A stretch of 59,582 bases of DNA from Chara braunii (taxonomy: Eukaryota; Streptophyta; Charophyceae; Charales; Characeae), in the NCBI GenBank assembly GCA_003427395.1, contig BFEA01000982.1:193183-252764 (forward strand), read 5' to 3'. A model generated the notes under the pieces. The model was not told the DNA's origin and searched no databases. It saw only the letters and a program-made list of their open reading frames with translations. The stretch's first letter is position 1. Each line of letters opens with the position of its first letter. The position numbers and the translations under genes were made by a program. This document shows positions 33,505 to 42,899 of the stretch, in pieces.

Positions 33505-35400
33505 TTAGGATGCGACCTTCGTAGCGACCCGCTTACTCTTGCGTTTGGCCATTGTGTGCCCATACTGGCCACAATTGAGGCAAGCACCTCGAGCAACACG
33601 GTCTCGCCACACCTCGTACTCTAGACCAAGCTTTACCCAAAAAGGGTGTTCTTTGGTAATATTGACCCTTGGGTCAGCCTGCCTTCTGTTTTTCGGCCCC
33701 CTTAGCTTTTTCTGTGACAGGAGCAACTACTCCACCATCTTTTCCGTGACAGGAGTGACTACTCCATCATCTGAAGTGTCTACACTCCCATCTACCTGTG
33801 TCTCTCCCCCAAGGTCAAAGAAGTCATTAATCTCAGTCGCTTGACCGTCGTGGTCAACGAACATGAGGTTGCCCGTCTTTCTCCAGTCATGAGGAAGCTT
33901 CTTCTTCCTTCCATCCATCGCTCCCTGCTGGGCACTCCCAAGCTTAGCCTCTATGTCTAAGGCCTTCTTGTTGAACGAGGCGAAGTTATATACATCTATG
34001 GAGGCCTCATCGACCAACTTGGTTTTGACATATGTGGGCAGACATCACAAATAAATTGTAAGGACCTGAGGATTGTACCGCACACCAGGAGCAACAATCA
34101 GTCGCTACGGCATCTGTAACCTTGCAAACTGTCCTGTATCTTTTTCATCCTAGACTAGCTAGCGAATCGATGACCTTTCGAGCCTCTTGGGGGTCATGCC
34201 ACCTGTTATAGACCATCTGTACGAAATCTTCCAACGTCCGACCCAGTGCCCGACCATGGAAGTTCTGACCGTATCCTTGATTCCTTGATTCCTTGCTTCT
34301 GTACTATTCCATTCAGCCATCTGGACGCAAATCCTTCTAAAAAGGATGCAGCGAGTGTCAGCGATATAACTTCTTCCTCACTCCTTGTGAGCTTATGCCC
34401 CACGTACCTGGGCACAATCCTCACCTAGGTATCCAGGTCCTCTTCCTTCTTCTTGTTGCCAGAGAAGGGTTTAGGACTCAGCAAGGGTAACCTAGGGGTC
34501 CACTACATGGGTTGTATAACACCCTATGCCTGTTGCATTGGTTGCGAAACCAATGGACCAGTCTGCTGCTGCAGCACTGTCCTGTAGCAGCAGCCAATGA
34601 TTGTGGAAGTGAAGAAGGTACCGGAATCTGCCCACTACTACCTACTGCTAGTCCGCCTGATTGGGGTATGCCAAACTGTGGAGAAACGGTTGCCCTACTG
34701 GTGGCAGCATCATTATTGGACCTGCAATTGTAGGGGGAGCTACAGCAAACGGTGGTTGCCTAACCGATGGTCGTGGTGTCCGCAGAACGGTCAGAATCTG
34801 GTTTTGACCAACTATCAATGCGGCCAACATCTCTTATTGCACCGCGAGCACTTCGGCTCAACAGGGAGTTCCAACGGGACAGCTTTATAGGGTCAAAAAC
34901 TGACTCATCAATAACTTCTAACTTGCCTAACTCCTCTTCCCTTGCCTCTAGTCTGCTTTTCTAAGTCTTGCTTTTTCTCTCCTACCTTCTACCTCCTGCA
35001 ACTGGCTCCATAACTTCGTGTGGAGAGCATCCGCCTGTTGAATCTCATAATCTTCATCCGACCCTGGTTGTTGCTGGCTGACCTGCAGGCCAGCAGATTG
35101 ACTAATGGAAGTTTGGGAGACACCTTGACCAACACCTGACGAAGATGCCTCATGGCTGCCTAAGCACTGGCTCTAGCCTCTGATGTTGTTGCTGCTGCTA
35201 ATTCCCTTGCGTGGTTGGCGGCTGCTTCCCTAACCCTCTGGAATATTTCCCTCTCTATAGCTTCTCTTCACAGCCTCCTTTCCTCGCCTAGTTCTAACAC
35301 TAGGAAAGTGGTCAGTCGATTGAGTGTTTGTCTTCTAGTTAACCTCCTAGCATCCTCCTTTAGTCTATCAACCCCATTGTCATTTCCACTCATGAGATAC
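33505..35400 (-). pseudogene. E4 gag, fragmented
   Basis: Pieces in gag order are: the N-terminal basic region (around 35268-35390, DARRLTRRQTLNRL), the linker (34648-34830, VRQPPFAVAPPTIAGP), the capsid core (34206-34424, ASFLEGFASRWLNGIVQ), the capsid end and acidic linker (33727-34017), and a nucleocapsid (33505-33726) whose knuckle CLNCGQYGHTMAKR has lost its last Cys. Confidence 0.75.
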
Positions 35401-36655
35401 GTGTTGTCTACGATCTGCACTAGTGTCCTCACTGGGACAACACAGCATGGTATCCAACCAACTAAAAATAAATAAATAAACACTTGGCCCGGTTTTGTTA
35501 GAAAGTAGCCAAGCGGTGACAGCAGATAACCTCAGATTCCTACAAACAACTCTATTCCTACTTTTGACTAGTTTGAGACACATTGCTCACAGCAAGAAAT
35601 GGTTACTACCTATCTGCAGTTGTCTATCAGTTGTTAGCAGTGTCTATCACAACTAACTAATCAAAATTAAAAATAAAATCATTTCCTAGTATACATGCAG
35701 AATGGAAATGTTTCAATAATAAATAATTGAACTGTTTATTGGTACCCTCCCTCCCCTTTTATTCCTCTTGAGGAGTCACTTGATGTCAACGTCCTGAAGC
35801 TCTGGTTCAGCAATGCGTCTGAAGGTGTCCAATCGGCCCACCTCTGTGCCCAAGAAATCATCTATAACCACTCCTGCCCCTTATCTATTCTCACGTGCAA
35901 TGAGCCTTACATCCGGTTGATCTGGCTGATCAAGAGGCAGTTTAAGGACAGCCCCCAAGGTCCTCAGGAATTATTTAACGCAGCTGACAGCTCAACGATC
36001 ACAGCCAGTATTCAACTCAGATCCTGCCAGAAATATTTATAGACGGTCCACTAGGCGTCTCGTATAGGACTGGTAAGTCTATGTTCCCGCTATTGTGCAG
36101 CAAGCAGAACCAAGGACAAGCGGCAAAGCATGCGTGTACAAGTCCCAGCCGGTTGGCATGGCGACCGTGACCCGTGTGCTTCATCTAGGGCCCTTCAGCG
36201 GCAACGCCCGTATCCCACCAGCTTGCTCCCCAGGAAGAATGTCGACTCCCATGGTTGAGCGCTCGCGACACTTCACAACGAGGACTCTCAAGACAAAACT
36301 CACTTCGTGATGGTAAGAAGTGATGAAGAAGGTAGATATGGTAAGGAGCAACGTACCTCATAGTGCTGCCCCCAACGACAGATTTCTCACCAATAACCGG
36401 CCATGCATTTATGATGACCGGTCGACCCCTCGACACAACCCACAATCCCCTGCAGTTCCACCTCGGCTCAAATTGCACCGTCAGAAAGCTCTTATCATCC
36501 AACATGCACCCCTATGTCACCACATAGCCTTCCTGGCGCGCCCACATGACACTGGGCTGCCTATCATCCCACACACAAGCGTTATCATTGCCCGACCATA
36601 TCCAGCGAAGCACCAAACAGCTATTGTGAAGGAGCCAGCGGAGCGGCTCAAACCA
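35401..36655 (-). other. E4 untranslated leader
   Basis: No protein similarity. It aligns with the E2 and E3 leaders in blocks, for example the segment around 35930-36030 (GGCAGTTTAAGGACAGCCC) and the CACCTCGGCTCAAATTGCACC block near 36460 that is almost identical to E2 at about 15087. Confidence 0.6.
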
Positions 36656-36667
36656 GCTCTGATACCA
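36656..36667 (-). promoter_or_regulatory. E4 primer-binding site (initiator tRNA-Met), perfect
   Basis: The plus strand reads GCTCTGATACCA, so the element strand is TGGTATCAGAGC, an exact complement of the 3' end of plant initiator tRNA-Met. It is separated from the LTR by AAT. Confidence 0.92.
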
Positions 36668-36670
36668 AAT

Positions 36671-37057
36671 TGCAAGGAAAATGAACAATAGACAAATGAC
36701 AGAAATCCCAAAGTGCAAAATCACGTTGAAAGCCAGCAAGTCCAAACACTATCCAGAAAGTAGTAATGCACTGATATTCCACCAACGAAGAAACAAAGCA
36801 CTGAATCCGAATGTCAATGAGAGCATACTCTCGCCACCACCAACATATGTATACAGAGTGCTTCCTCCTATTTGGTGCTCAGCGCCCAGAACTACGATCA
36901 CACAACTTAGCCTACGAATTGACAATGCATCGGGTTGACGTCAGCAGCAGAACCGAAGTACATAAAGATGTCGACCCATGTCGACCATCGCCAAGACCAG
37001 GTATGCGCCCTCACCCATCTCTCTCTCTCTCTCTCTCTCGCCCTCACATCATCAACC

Positions 37058-37124
<67 letters not shown>

Positions 37125-37766
37125 CCTTGACCTCTTCACCCGCGTCTTCTCCCTCATACACAAAGACCACCACCACCTCCACTGGCTATGCCCAAGCCGA
37201 GCCCCGGATACGTGGGGCTGGCTATGGCGCTGCCCTCAGCAGCGCCCTACACCCTGCACGTCCCCGCATGCTCACAGCACCTGCATTAGCGCAGCTAGCA
37301 GCTTGCGAGCAATCGCTTCAGCAGTGCTGCCGCCCGCAACTTGCAAGTGCCCCACTCCCCCTCTAGCGCCCTGCCCTTTCCTATATCGAAAGTGGCGGGC
37401 GCATTGCTTGCCTTCCCCCCATGTGAAACCGAGTTCCCAGTAGCTTCAGTCCCCGCCAAAGTGTCTGCGCCCAGGCCCTTTCAGACAGTGGCCTGGGACC
37501 GATTTGGTTAGGCATGCCCAACCACCCAGGCGCAAACGCGCGATGCTCCCTCTGCTTCGACCACGTTGCCGGAAGAGCCTGGAGGGCTCACGAATATTGT
37601 GATTCTCACGAGCAATGTGGATGTAACCAACTGGCACGTGGCAACTGTCTGACGCCGACCAAGATTTTGCAAAAATTGACGAGTTCAGAGGCTCGCCTTC
37701 ACTTAGGGCGGGCACATGCCTGATGCAGGGCCTTATGCCGTTATGTCGAGGAATCAAACCCTCGCA
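36671..37766 (-). repeat. E4 5' LTR
   Basis: It starts TGCAAGGAAAATGAAC and ends CCCTCGCA, 1096 bp. It contains two CT runs (37018-37040 and 37062-37120), an extended imperfect palindrome at 37366-37402 centred on TATAT, and the hairpin at 37691-37713. Confidence 0.92.
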
Positions 37767-38646
37767 CAGCCTGCAACCATTGGTTTTTGGAGAGACCTTT
37801 GAGCAAGGGCCTCGCGACACTACTCCCGACTTGGAGAAAAAAAGGCCATTTTCAGGCGTGTGTCATGGCCGCACCAATTTCCGACTTGGAGAGGGAGCAG
37901 TCAGAAATTTGTGTTTGAGAGCACTCCCGAAACAGCTTGGGACTCCCGCCTGCAAATGGCCATGTTCAGGAGACCTCGTGCGGAGGCCCACATTTCGACC
38001 GTGGAACTCGTGAGGTGATCAGCTGCAGACAAGCAGTATCCTCCCATTTTTCATCGCCGCATGCTGGACAGTGCTGGCCAGTGCTCTTGAGAGTGCACCT
38101 CCCGGCCTCCAAATCGGAGAGCACCCCAAATCGAGAGTGCAATGTGGCGAAGCACACTCCTAAATGGATTTTCACGTCTTCTGACGTGCGGGAGTAGTCC
38201 CGGAAATTATTCCCAAGTTGGGAGCAATGTGGCGACGCGCCAACTCACGGTAGGACCCCGAGTTTGGAGAGTGTGCCTGGAGTCTGGGCGGACAAATTGG
38301 TGATGACGCCATGTCTTCTTCTGTTGTCACGGTGTCTGCTAGTGCACTCAGGTTGGAGAGTAGGAGAGACCTTTGAGCAACTCACGGGAGTGTGCCTGGA
38401 GTCTGGGTGGACAAAATGGTGATGATGCCATGTCTTCTTCTGCTGTCGCGGTGTCTGCTAGTGCACTCAGGAATTGGAGAGCAGGAGAGACCTTTGAGCA
38501 ACTCATGGTAGGACCCCGAGTTTGGAGAGTGTGCCTGGAGTTGGGGGCGGACAAAATGGTGATGACTCCATGTCTTCTTCTGCTGTCACGGTGTCTGCTA
38601 GTGCACTAAGGAATTGGAGAGTAGGAGTGTGGAAATGTAGCGGTGG
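37767..38646. repeat. Host tandem repeats right of E4
   Basis: CAGC at 37767-37770 is the right target duplication. From 37771 the sequence continues the repeat interrupted by E4 (ATTGGTTTTTGGAGAGACC). From about 38247 to 38635 three tandem copies (atg of ATGTCTTCTTCTG at 38311, 38430 and 38570) contain GGAGAGTGTGCCTGGAG, GTCACGGTGTCTGCTAG and GTGCACTCAGG. The 37800-38240 part is unique, non-coding, and I recognise nothing in it. Confidence 0.7.
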
Positions 38647-38989
38647 GTGGTTTTGTTGGTTTGGTCTAGTTTTTCTCGGGGGTTCTATTACTGGGATAGA
38701 TAGGACAGATTGTGTTTTTCCTTTCTTTGCTTGGCTTTCTCTTCCTTTTCCATTTGTTAAGCTTTGTTGGCCTGTGGCATCCTTTTTTGGGAGAGGTTTC
38801 AGGACAGCCGCCCAGTGTCCGTACTTCTGTGCCTAGACTAGCCTTCTCCGTGATCAGTGTTAAGCGAGTTCTTCGCTCGTAAGCTAAACTGGCTGATGCT
38901 GCCAGGATAACTCGGGGTTGAATTGTGAGGTCCCCGGCATCATTTGCCCTGATTAATAGATTTTGGTTCAAAAAAAAAAAAAAAAAAAA
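38647..38989 (+). mobile_element. 3' end of a LINE-like insertion with poly(A)
   Basis: A 343-bp segment that interrupts the repeats and ends in 20 A residues (38970-38989) after GATTAATAGATTTTGG. TGTAGCGGTGG before it (38636-38646) and TGCAGCGGCGG after the poly(A) (38991-39001) look like a target duplication with two mismatches. No RT domain is present, so this would be a 5'-truncated LINE tail or a SINE. Confidence 0.55.
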
Positions 38990-39413
38990 GTGCAGCGGCG
39001 GAGCTAAAAAGGCGAATTTGGAGAGTCAGACAGCTCTCCGTTCTTGGAGAGTGGAGCGTGATGTACCCAGACCCTATGAATCAAGCACCAGGAAGTGGCC
39101 CACCGGCCTGCGGAGGGGACGACCTCCCGACCAGTAGAACGGTGAGAATCCGATGGAGTAGTCTCTTACGACCTGACGAAACAAACAGATAAATCCGCAC
39201 AGAATTGTGGAGGGGCGCGGGGCAGAAGGAGTGCTCTTGTGCCTGTATTCAGCCTGTCAAATGGGCTCCCCTCTGGAGCCGCAATTCTCTGGTACAGTTG
39301 TAGCAATGAGAGAGGGATGCTGGCAAGTTCCGCCGGTGGGAAGAATCAGAATCATGTGATCACATAGACCAGTGAAACCGAGGACAGGAAGCGAGCAAGT
39401 GAAAAAGGGAGAG
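38990..39413. other. Unannotated non-coding stretch
   Basis: I see no open frame with recognisable content and no repeat structure in this stretch apart from GGAGAG-type words shared with the repeats to its left. Confidence 0.4.
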
Positions 39414-39533
39414 GGCCTCGCCACACCACTCACCAAATGCACAAAAGACAAAAATTATGGCTATGCATTTTAGCATGTTCTAGCGCAAGATTCATTCTCA
39501 TTTTACACATTTGGTGAGTGATGCGGCAAGGCC
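39414..39533. mobile_element. MITE family M1, copy a
   Basis: A 120-bp segment with 33-nt terminal inverted repeats (about 27 of 33 matching). The left end begins GGCCTCGCCACACCACTCAC and the reverse complement of the right end begins GGCCTTGCCGCATCACTCAC, both followed by CAAATG and AAAA. The short internal region has no coding potential. The flanks are GA repeats, so the target duplication is ambiguous. Confidence 0.75.
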
Positions 39534-39537
39534 GAGA

Positions 39538-39833
39538 GACAGAAAGAGAGAGAGAGAGAGAGACGAAGGGGGAGAGAGTGAAGGCGAGCAGGCCATGCAT
39601 ATATCGTGAGCATATGCGATAGCAAAACAATGATACGCTCCTAGCCGCATTAAAACAAGCGAAATGATGGCTCCATCGAGCTTCGGCCAGAAAGAGAGAG
39701 AGAGAGAGACGAAGGCGGAGAGAGTGAAGGCGAGCAGGCCCTGCATATATCGTGAGCATATGCAATAGCAAAACAACGATACGCTCCTATCCGCATTAAA
39801 ACAATCGAAGTGATGGCTCCATCGAGCTTCTTC
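39538..39833. repeat. Tandem duplication of about 146 bp
   Basis: The unit starts with a GA run, then GACGAAGG (39562 and 39708), GAGCAGGCC, GCATATATCGTGAGCATATG and GATGGCTCCATCGAGCTTC. The two copies differ at only a few positions. Confidence 0.85.
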
Positions 39834-39988
39834 TAAATAGAGATCAAGGCTGCAGAAGGATATGGCTACGCAATTGAGGGTCTAAAGATCAGACCACAAG
39901 GGATAACCGTTCTGACAGATTCCACCATGACCGTCTGACAGACCGCTTCGTCAGACTCCACGACCACATAGGACGTTGGACCTCGAGC

Positions 39989-39990
<2 letters not shown>

Positions 39991-40071
<81 letters not shown>

Positions 40072-40072
40072 N

Positions 40073-40160
<88 letters not shown>
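39991..40160. repeat. Long CT then CA microsatellite
   Basis: About 140 bp of CT dinucleotide (with one N at 40072) followed directly by about 28 bp of CA. The long Ser-Leu or Arg-Glu frames here are artefacts. Confidence 0.95.
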
Positions 40161-40163
<3 letters not shown>

Positions 40164-40839
40164 CACATTTGCACACAAACACACAGATGCACTGGCACGT
40201 GAATACACGCACATACTCAACAGGATTCTTACTCAAAACTAAATATTTGCCAGGAAAGCAATTTCCTCGTGGACCGTAAATTAAAGCCGCTCCCATAGAA
40301 GTAACTCGTCATCTCCCCTTCACTTCCTGGAAGAGAAGAGGAACTGAAGAAAACGAAGAAAATTAAGTAAGATAGCATTTGTGGATTTCCTCCTGCCATC
40401 ATGACGCCCAACTTCCTTAATAAACACCTGTACTCACCGTTCATCATCTCCATCGTACATTTCTCCGTGCTGGCGGTGGTGATGATTGGGGCTGGAAAAG
40501 GAAGGCCAACTGGTTCACTGTTTCCCCCGGGGGGGGAAGGGTTGCCCGTGTTCAATTGGATAAAAACAGTGCCTGCTGTCAACAGACTTTCACAGCTTCA
40601 GGTGTAGACAGGTTGAAACGGAATGGCCGTACCAATCTTTCAGAGGAAAGGTGGAACTTTAGAGATTTAAAATTAATGAGAAAGGAGGGGGGGGAAACGG
40701 TATTATATGCAAACCGGTCGTAATGAGAATGCTGAACTGAAGAGATCAAAGGAAAAACAGACGAAGCCTACATATACATGTAAATCGATAGTGAGTGAGA
40801 ACGGTCCGGTGAACCTTATTAGGCAGAAAGGGAGAAAAG
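40161..40839. other. Unannotated stretch with a possible minus-strand exon end
   Basis: No protein domain is recognised. On the minus strand a frame at 40440-40582 ends in a sequence that reads MMNG at a GGTGAGTAC consensus splice donor (about 40430-40440). This could be the end of an exon, but without homology or an acceptor I do not call a gene. Confidence 0.25.
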
Positions 40840-40929
40840 GACAAGAAACCGGAGGCTGTGACAGACTGCTTCCTCGGAGTTTCACCGACTCATCAGGAGG
40901 CTGAACCCTCTAGAGTCTGCAGAGTCCCC
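40840..40929. repeat. Inverted repeat, left arm, flanking the nad1 fragment
   Basis: 90 nt that match the reverse complement of 41922-42011 at about 77 of 90 positions with no gaps. It begins GACAAGAAAC and ends GAGTCCCC. Similarity continues more weakly outward. Confidence 0.85.
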
Positions 40930-40956
40930 CAACCGATGACACAGTCGTTATCCACC

Positions 40957-41190
40957 TTAGCCACGATTGCATTGAGCATCAGCGACAGTCACGTTCACGA
41001 GTATTCCGTTCAGCTGCGTATCAGAGACACGGTCGGGGTTCAACCAAGGGCTGGCTATTCCCAGTGATCCCCTTTCACGACGAGCTTGAGTCTTCGCAGC
41101 GAGTTCTTCACTACGAGTATCTTCAACGGCGTTGAATAAGTCGTGTCCGTCTCGTTGGCTAGGGGTAAATAAAGAAAGAGTAAGAATCAA
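40957..41190 (-). CDS. Unidentified 77-codon open frame
   Basis: The frame reads through DGHDLFNAVEDTRSEELAAK and SLGIASPWLNPDRVSDTQLN and has a composition like a real soluble protein, unlike the low-complexity frames around it. I do not recognise the family. It lies between the left inverted-repeat arm and the nad1 fragment. It may be a piece of a gene captured with the organellar DNA, or chance. Confidence 0.25.
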   Translation of the reverse strand: MILTLSLFTPSQRDGHDLFNAVEDTRSEELAAKTQARRERGSLGIASPWLNPDRVSDTQLNGILVNVTVADAQCNRG

Positions 41191-41345
41191 TCGTCCGAGT
41201 ATTGATTCTTCAGCGTATTTTACGCTTCATGCCTTTTGCCCCATAGGCGCGTGAGCGCTTATAGAAAAACTGGCTCATAACGGTGGAACCGTTAGTTCTT
41301 ATTTATACAAACAAAGAACCATGGCAATACCGTGGGAAGTCGGTG

Positions 41346-41639
41346 GCAGTAATACCTTTTGATTATGGTATGGTACTGTCAGATTTAAATGTAGGTATAC
41401 TTTACATATTTGCTATTTCGTCTTTAGGTGTCTATGGTATTATAACAGCAGGTTGGTCTAGTAATTCCAAATATGCTTTTCTAGGAGCACTACGATCTGC
41501 TGCTCAAATGGTTTCTTATGAAGTTTCTATTGGTCTTATTATAATTACTGTATTAATTTGCGTAGGTTCTTGTAATTTCACGGAAATCGTCATAGCACAA
41601 AAACAGATATGGTTTGGTATTCCCCTTTTTCCTTTATTG
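41346..41639 (+). pseudogene. nad1: Mitochondrial nad1 fragment in nuclear DNA (NUMT)
   Basis: About 97 uninterrupted codons encode the middle of NADH dehydrogenase subunit 1 of respiratory complex I. It runs from [17 protein letters not shown] through [20 protein letters not shown] and [17 protein letters not shown] to [15 protein letters not shown], roughly residues 90-187 of the plant protein, with its membrane helices. There is no stop, frameshift or intron in this segment. Positions that many plant mitochondria only reach by editing (for example the Ser of VSYEVS) are already encoded. Similarity ends sharply on both sides. A fragment of this kind cannot give a functional subunit. Confidence 0.92.
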
Positions 41640-41921
41640 AATCCGATACCCTCACCCACAGCAGACAGAAGACTACAAACTGCAGGTTCACATCCCATCA
41701 CAAGCCAGCAACGCCCCTACGAAACAAAAGGTGGTCTGTCAAAGCCCAGAAAATACACTCCAGACACACCGCTGGCATGGGTGAGTGCTACGGTTGTCTG
41801 CTTTGATCACAAGCAACCTTCAGGGCAGTGGTGGGTGCCCACCTCAGGTTATCAGTCTTGGGGCCGTCGTTGATGTTATACCGCAACCTGTAGAGGGTTC
41901 ATCCGGATAATGACTTGTCAA

Positions 41922-42011
41922 GGGGACTCCGCAAACTGCAGAGGGTTCATCCTCCTGATGAGTTCGCGAAACTCCAACAAAGCAGTCTGTCACAGCCCCC
42001 TGTTTCTTGTC
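41922..42011. repeat. Inverted repeat, right arm
   Basis: Reverse complement of 40840-40929 at about 86 per cent identity. The word GAGGGTTCATCC occurs twice at this end (41893 and 41941), giving a partial second copy of the repeat core just inside the arm. Confidence 0.85.
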
Positions 42012-42066
42012 AAAATCTCCTTTCTCACCTATCTTTTTCTTGTGGAGAGAGAGAGAGAGAGAGGAG

Positions 42067-42153
42067 AGAAGGATCCCTCTTTCATTATGTCTACTGCTCG
42101 GCGAACAGTAGGCAGAGAGGGAGAAGAAGCCATAATGAAAGAGGGATCCTTCT
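42067..42153. repeat. Perfect 23-bp inverted repeat with a nested 6-bp stem
   Basis: The arms are 42067-42089 and 42131-42153, perfectly complementary, each containing GGATCCCTCTTTCATTATG or its complement. Inside the 41-nt loop CTACTG (42091-42096) pairs with CAGTAG (42106-42111). An RNA or single strand from either side would fold into a strong hairpin. Confidence 0.9.
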
Positions 42154-42159
42154 TGACTC

Positions 42160-42613
42160 TCAAACAGGTGCAACAACAAAATAATTCCCTCCCGCCACAC
42201 ACGCATAGGTTTCTGAATCGCGATATGGCAAGGAGTACAATAGCCGTTCTTCATTGTGTTCCCTTTCTACGTCACCCGCCCCGAGCACTAAAGAATTTTA
42301 TCAACAAAGAAGCCACGTGAATGAACAGACAAAAAAATGTCAAAAGCCACCAATTAACAAATATACTTCTATGGACTTCTTCGTCAGTAAATACTAGGTT
42401 CGTACATTGAGCGAGCAACTTCGTTGGTCGTTGGTTAGTTAGACTCTTGACTTAATACCGTAGTAAACAACAACTTAGTTTTGTTGTGGTTCATTAGTAG
42501 TCAGTTCATCATTTTGTTAATTTGTATTATCTAAATGTGCGGCAGGCAACCGTCCGTACGCGCTGATCGAACGTTGTCGACATCCTCGCTAACGACTGAA
42601 ACTCGGAAGTCTC
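42160..42613. other. Unannotated non-coding stretch
   Basis: No recognisable gene or repeat. The part from about 42330 to 42540 is AT-rich. Confidence 0.4.
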
Positions 42614-42780
42614 AGGGCCGGCTCACACTAACACTTTCCTAAACGTATTTGACTGCAATTACGGCCACACCTGGATGCATCTGACCGTAATCACGTCCCG
42701 CGATTACGGCCACACCAGGATGCATCTGACCTTAATCACATCCAGAGCTAAGAGGAAAAGTCCCCGTGTGAGTATCCCCA
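42614..42780. mobile_element. MITE family M2, copy b
   Basis: The left end is AGGGCCGGCTCACACTAACA and the right end, reverse complement, is TGGGGATACTCACACGGGGA. Both resemble the ends of the copy at 26228. The interior contains GGCCGTAATTGCAGTC in reverse complement, as in that copy, and a tandem duplication of about 44 bp (TTACGGCCACACC, ATGCATCTGACC). Confidence 0.65.
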
Positions 42781-42899
42781 CGGCCAAAGAGCTCGCTTTC
42801 CTTGTTCTAAAGCGCGACGACAAAAATAAGGAGACGGTCGATCTGACGAATTCGCGCGCCAAAGAGCCGCAATAGGGGGGGTATGGTTCAATCAATGTA

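Larger units (their letters stand above)
28459..37766 (-). mobile_element. E4: complete Ty3/gypsy LTR retrotransposon
   Basis: 9.3 kb with both LTRs, a perfect primer-binding site, the polypurine complement (29538-29554) and a decayed gag-pol. CAGC precedes 28459 and follows 37766. The empty site can be inferred: joining the two flanks gives GTGCCCAGC followed by CTGCAACCATTGG, which aligns base for base with the paralogous repeat CCCAGC-ATGCGACCGTTGG at 28241. A 338-bp MITE has inserted into its integrase (29953-30290). Confidence 0.93.

Noticed and set aside
39866-40296. Long Ser-Leu or Arg-Glu open frames over the CT repeat
   Set aside because: They only translate a dinucleotide repeat and contain an N. 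There is no unique protein sequence.
40430-40582. Minus-strand exon ending at a GGTGAGTAC donor
   Set aside because: A single splice-like site without homology or an acceptor is not enough to call a gene. It is mentioned only in the spacer entry.
41640-41873. Continuation of the nad1 frame for a further 78 codons
   Set aside because: After IPLFPL the sequence no longer resembles nad1, whose next segment should be strongly conserved. The open frame is chance.
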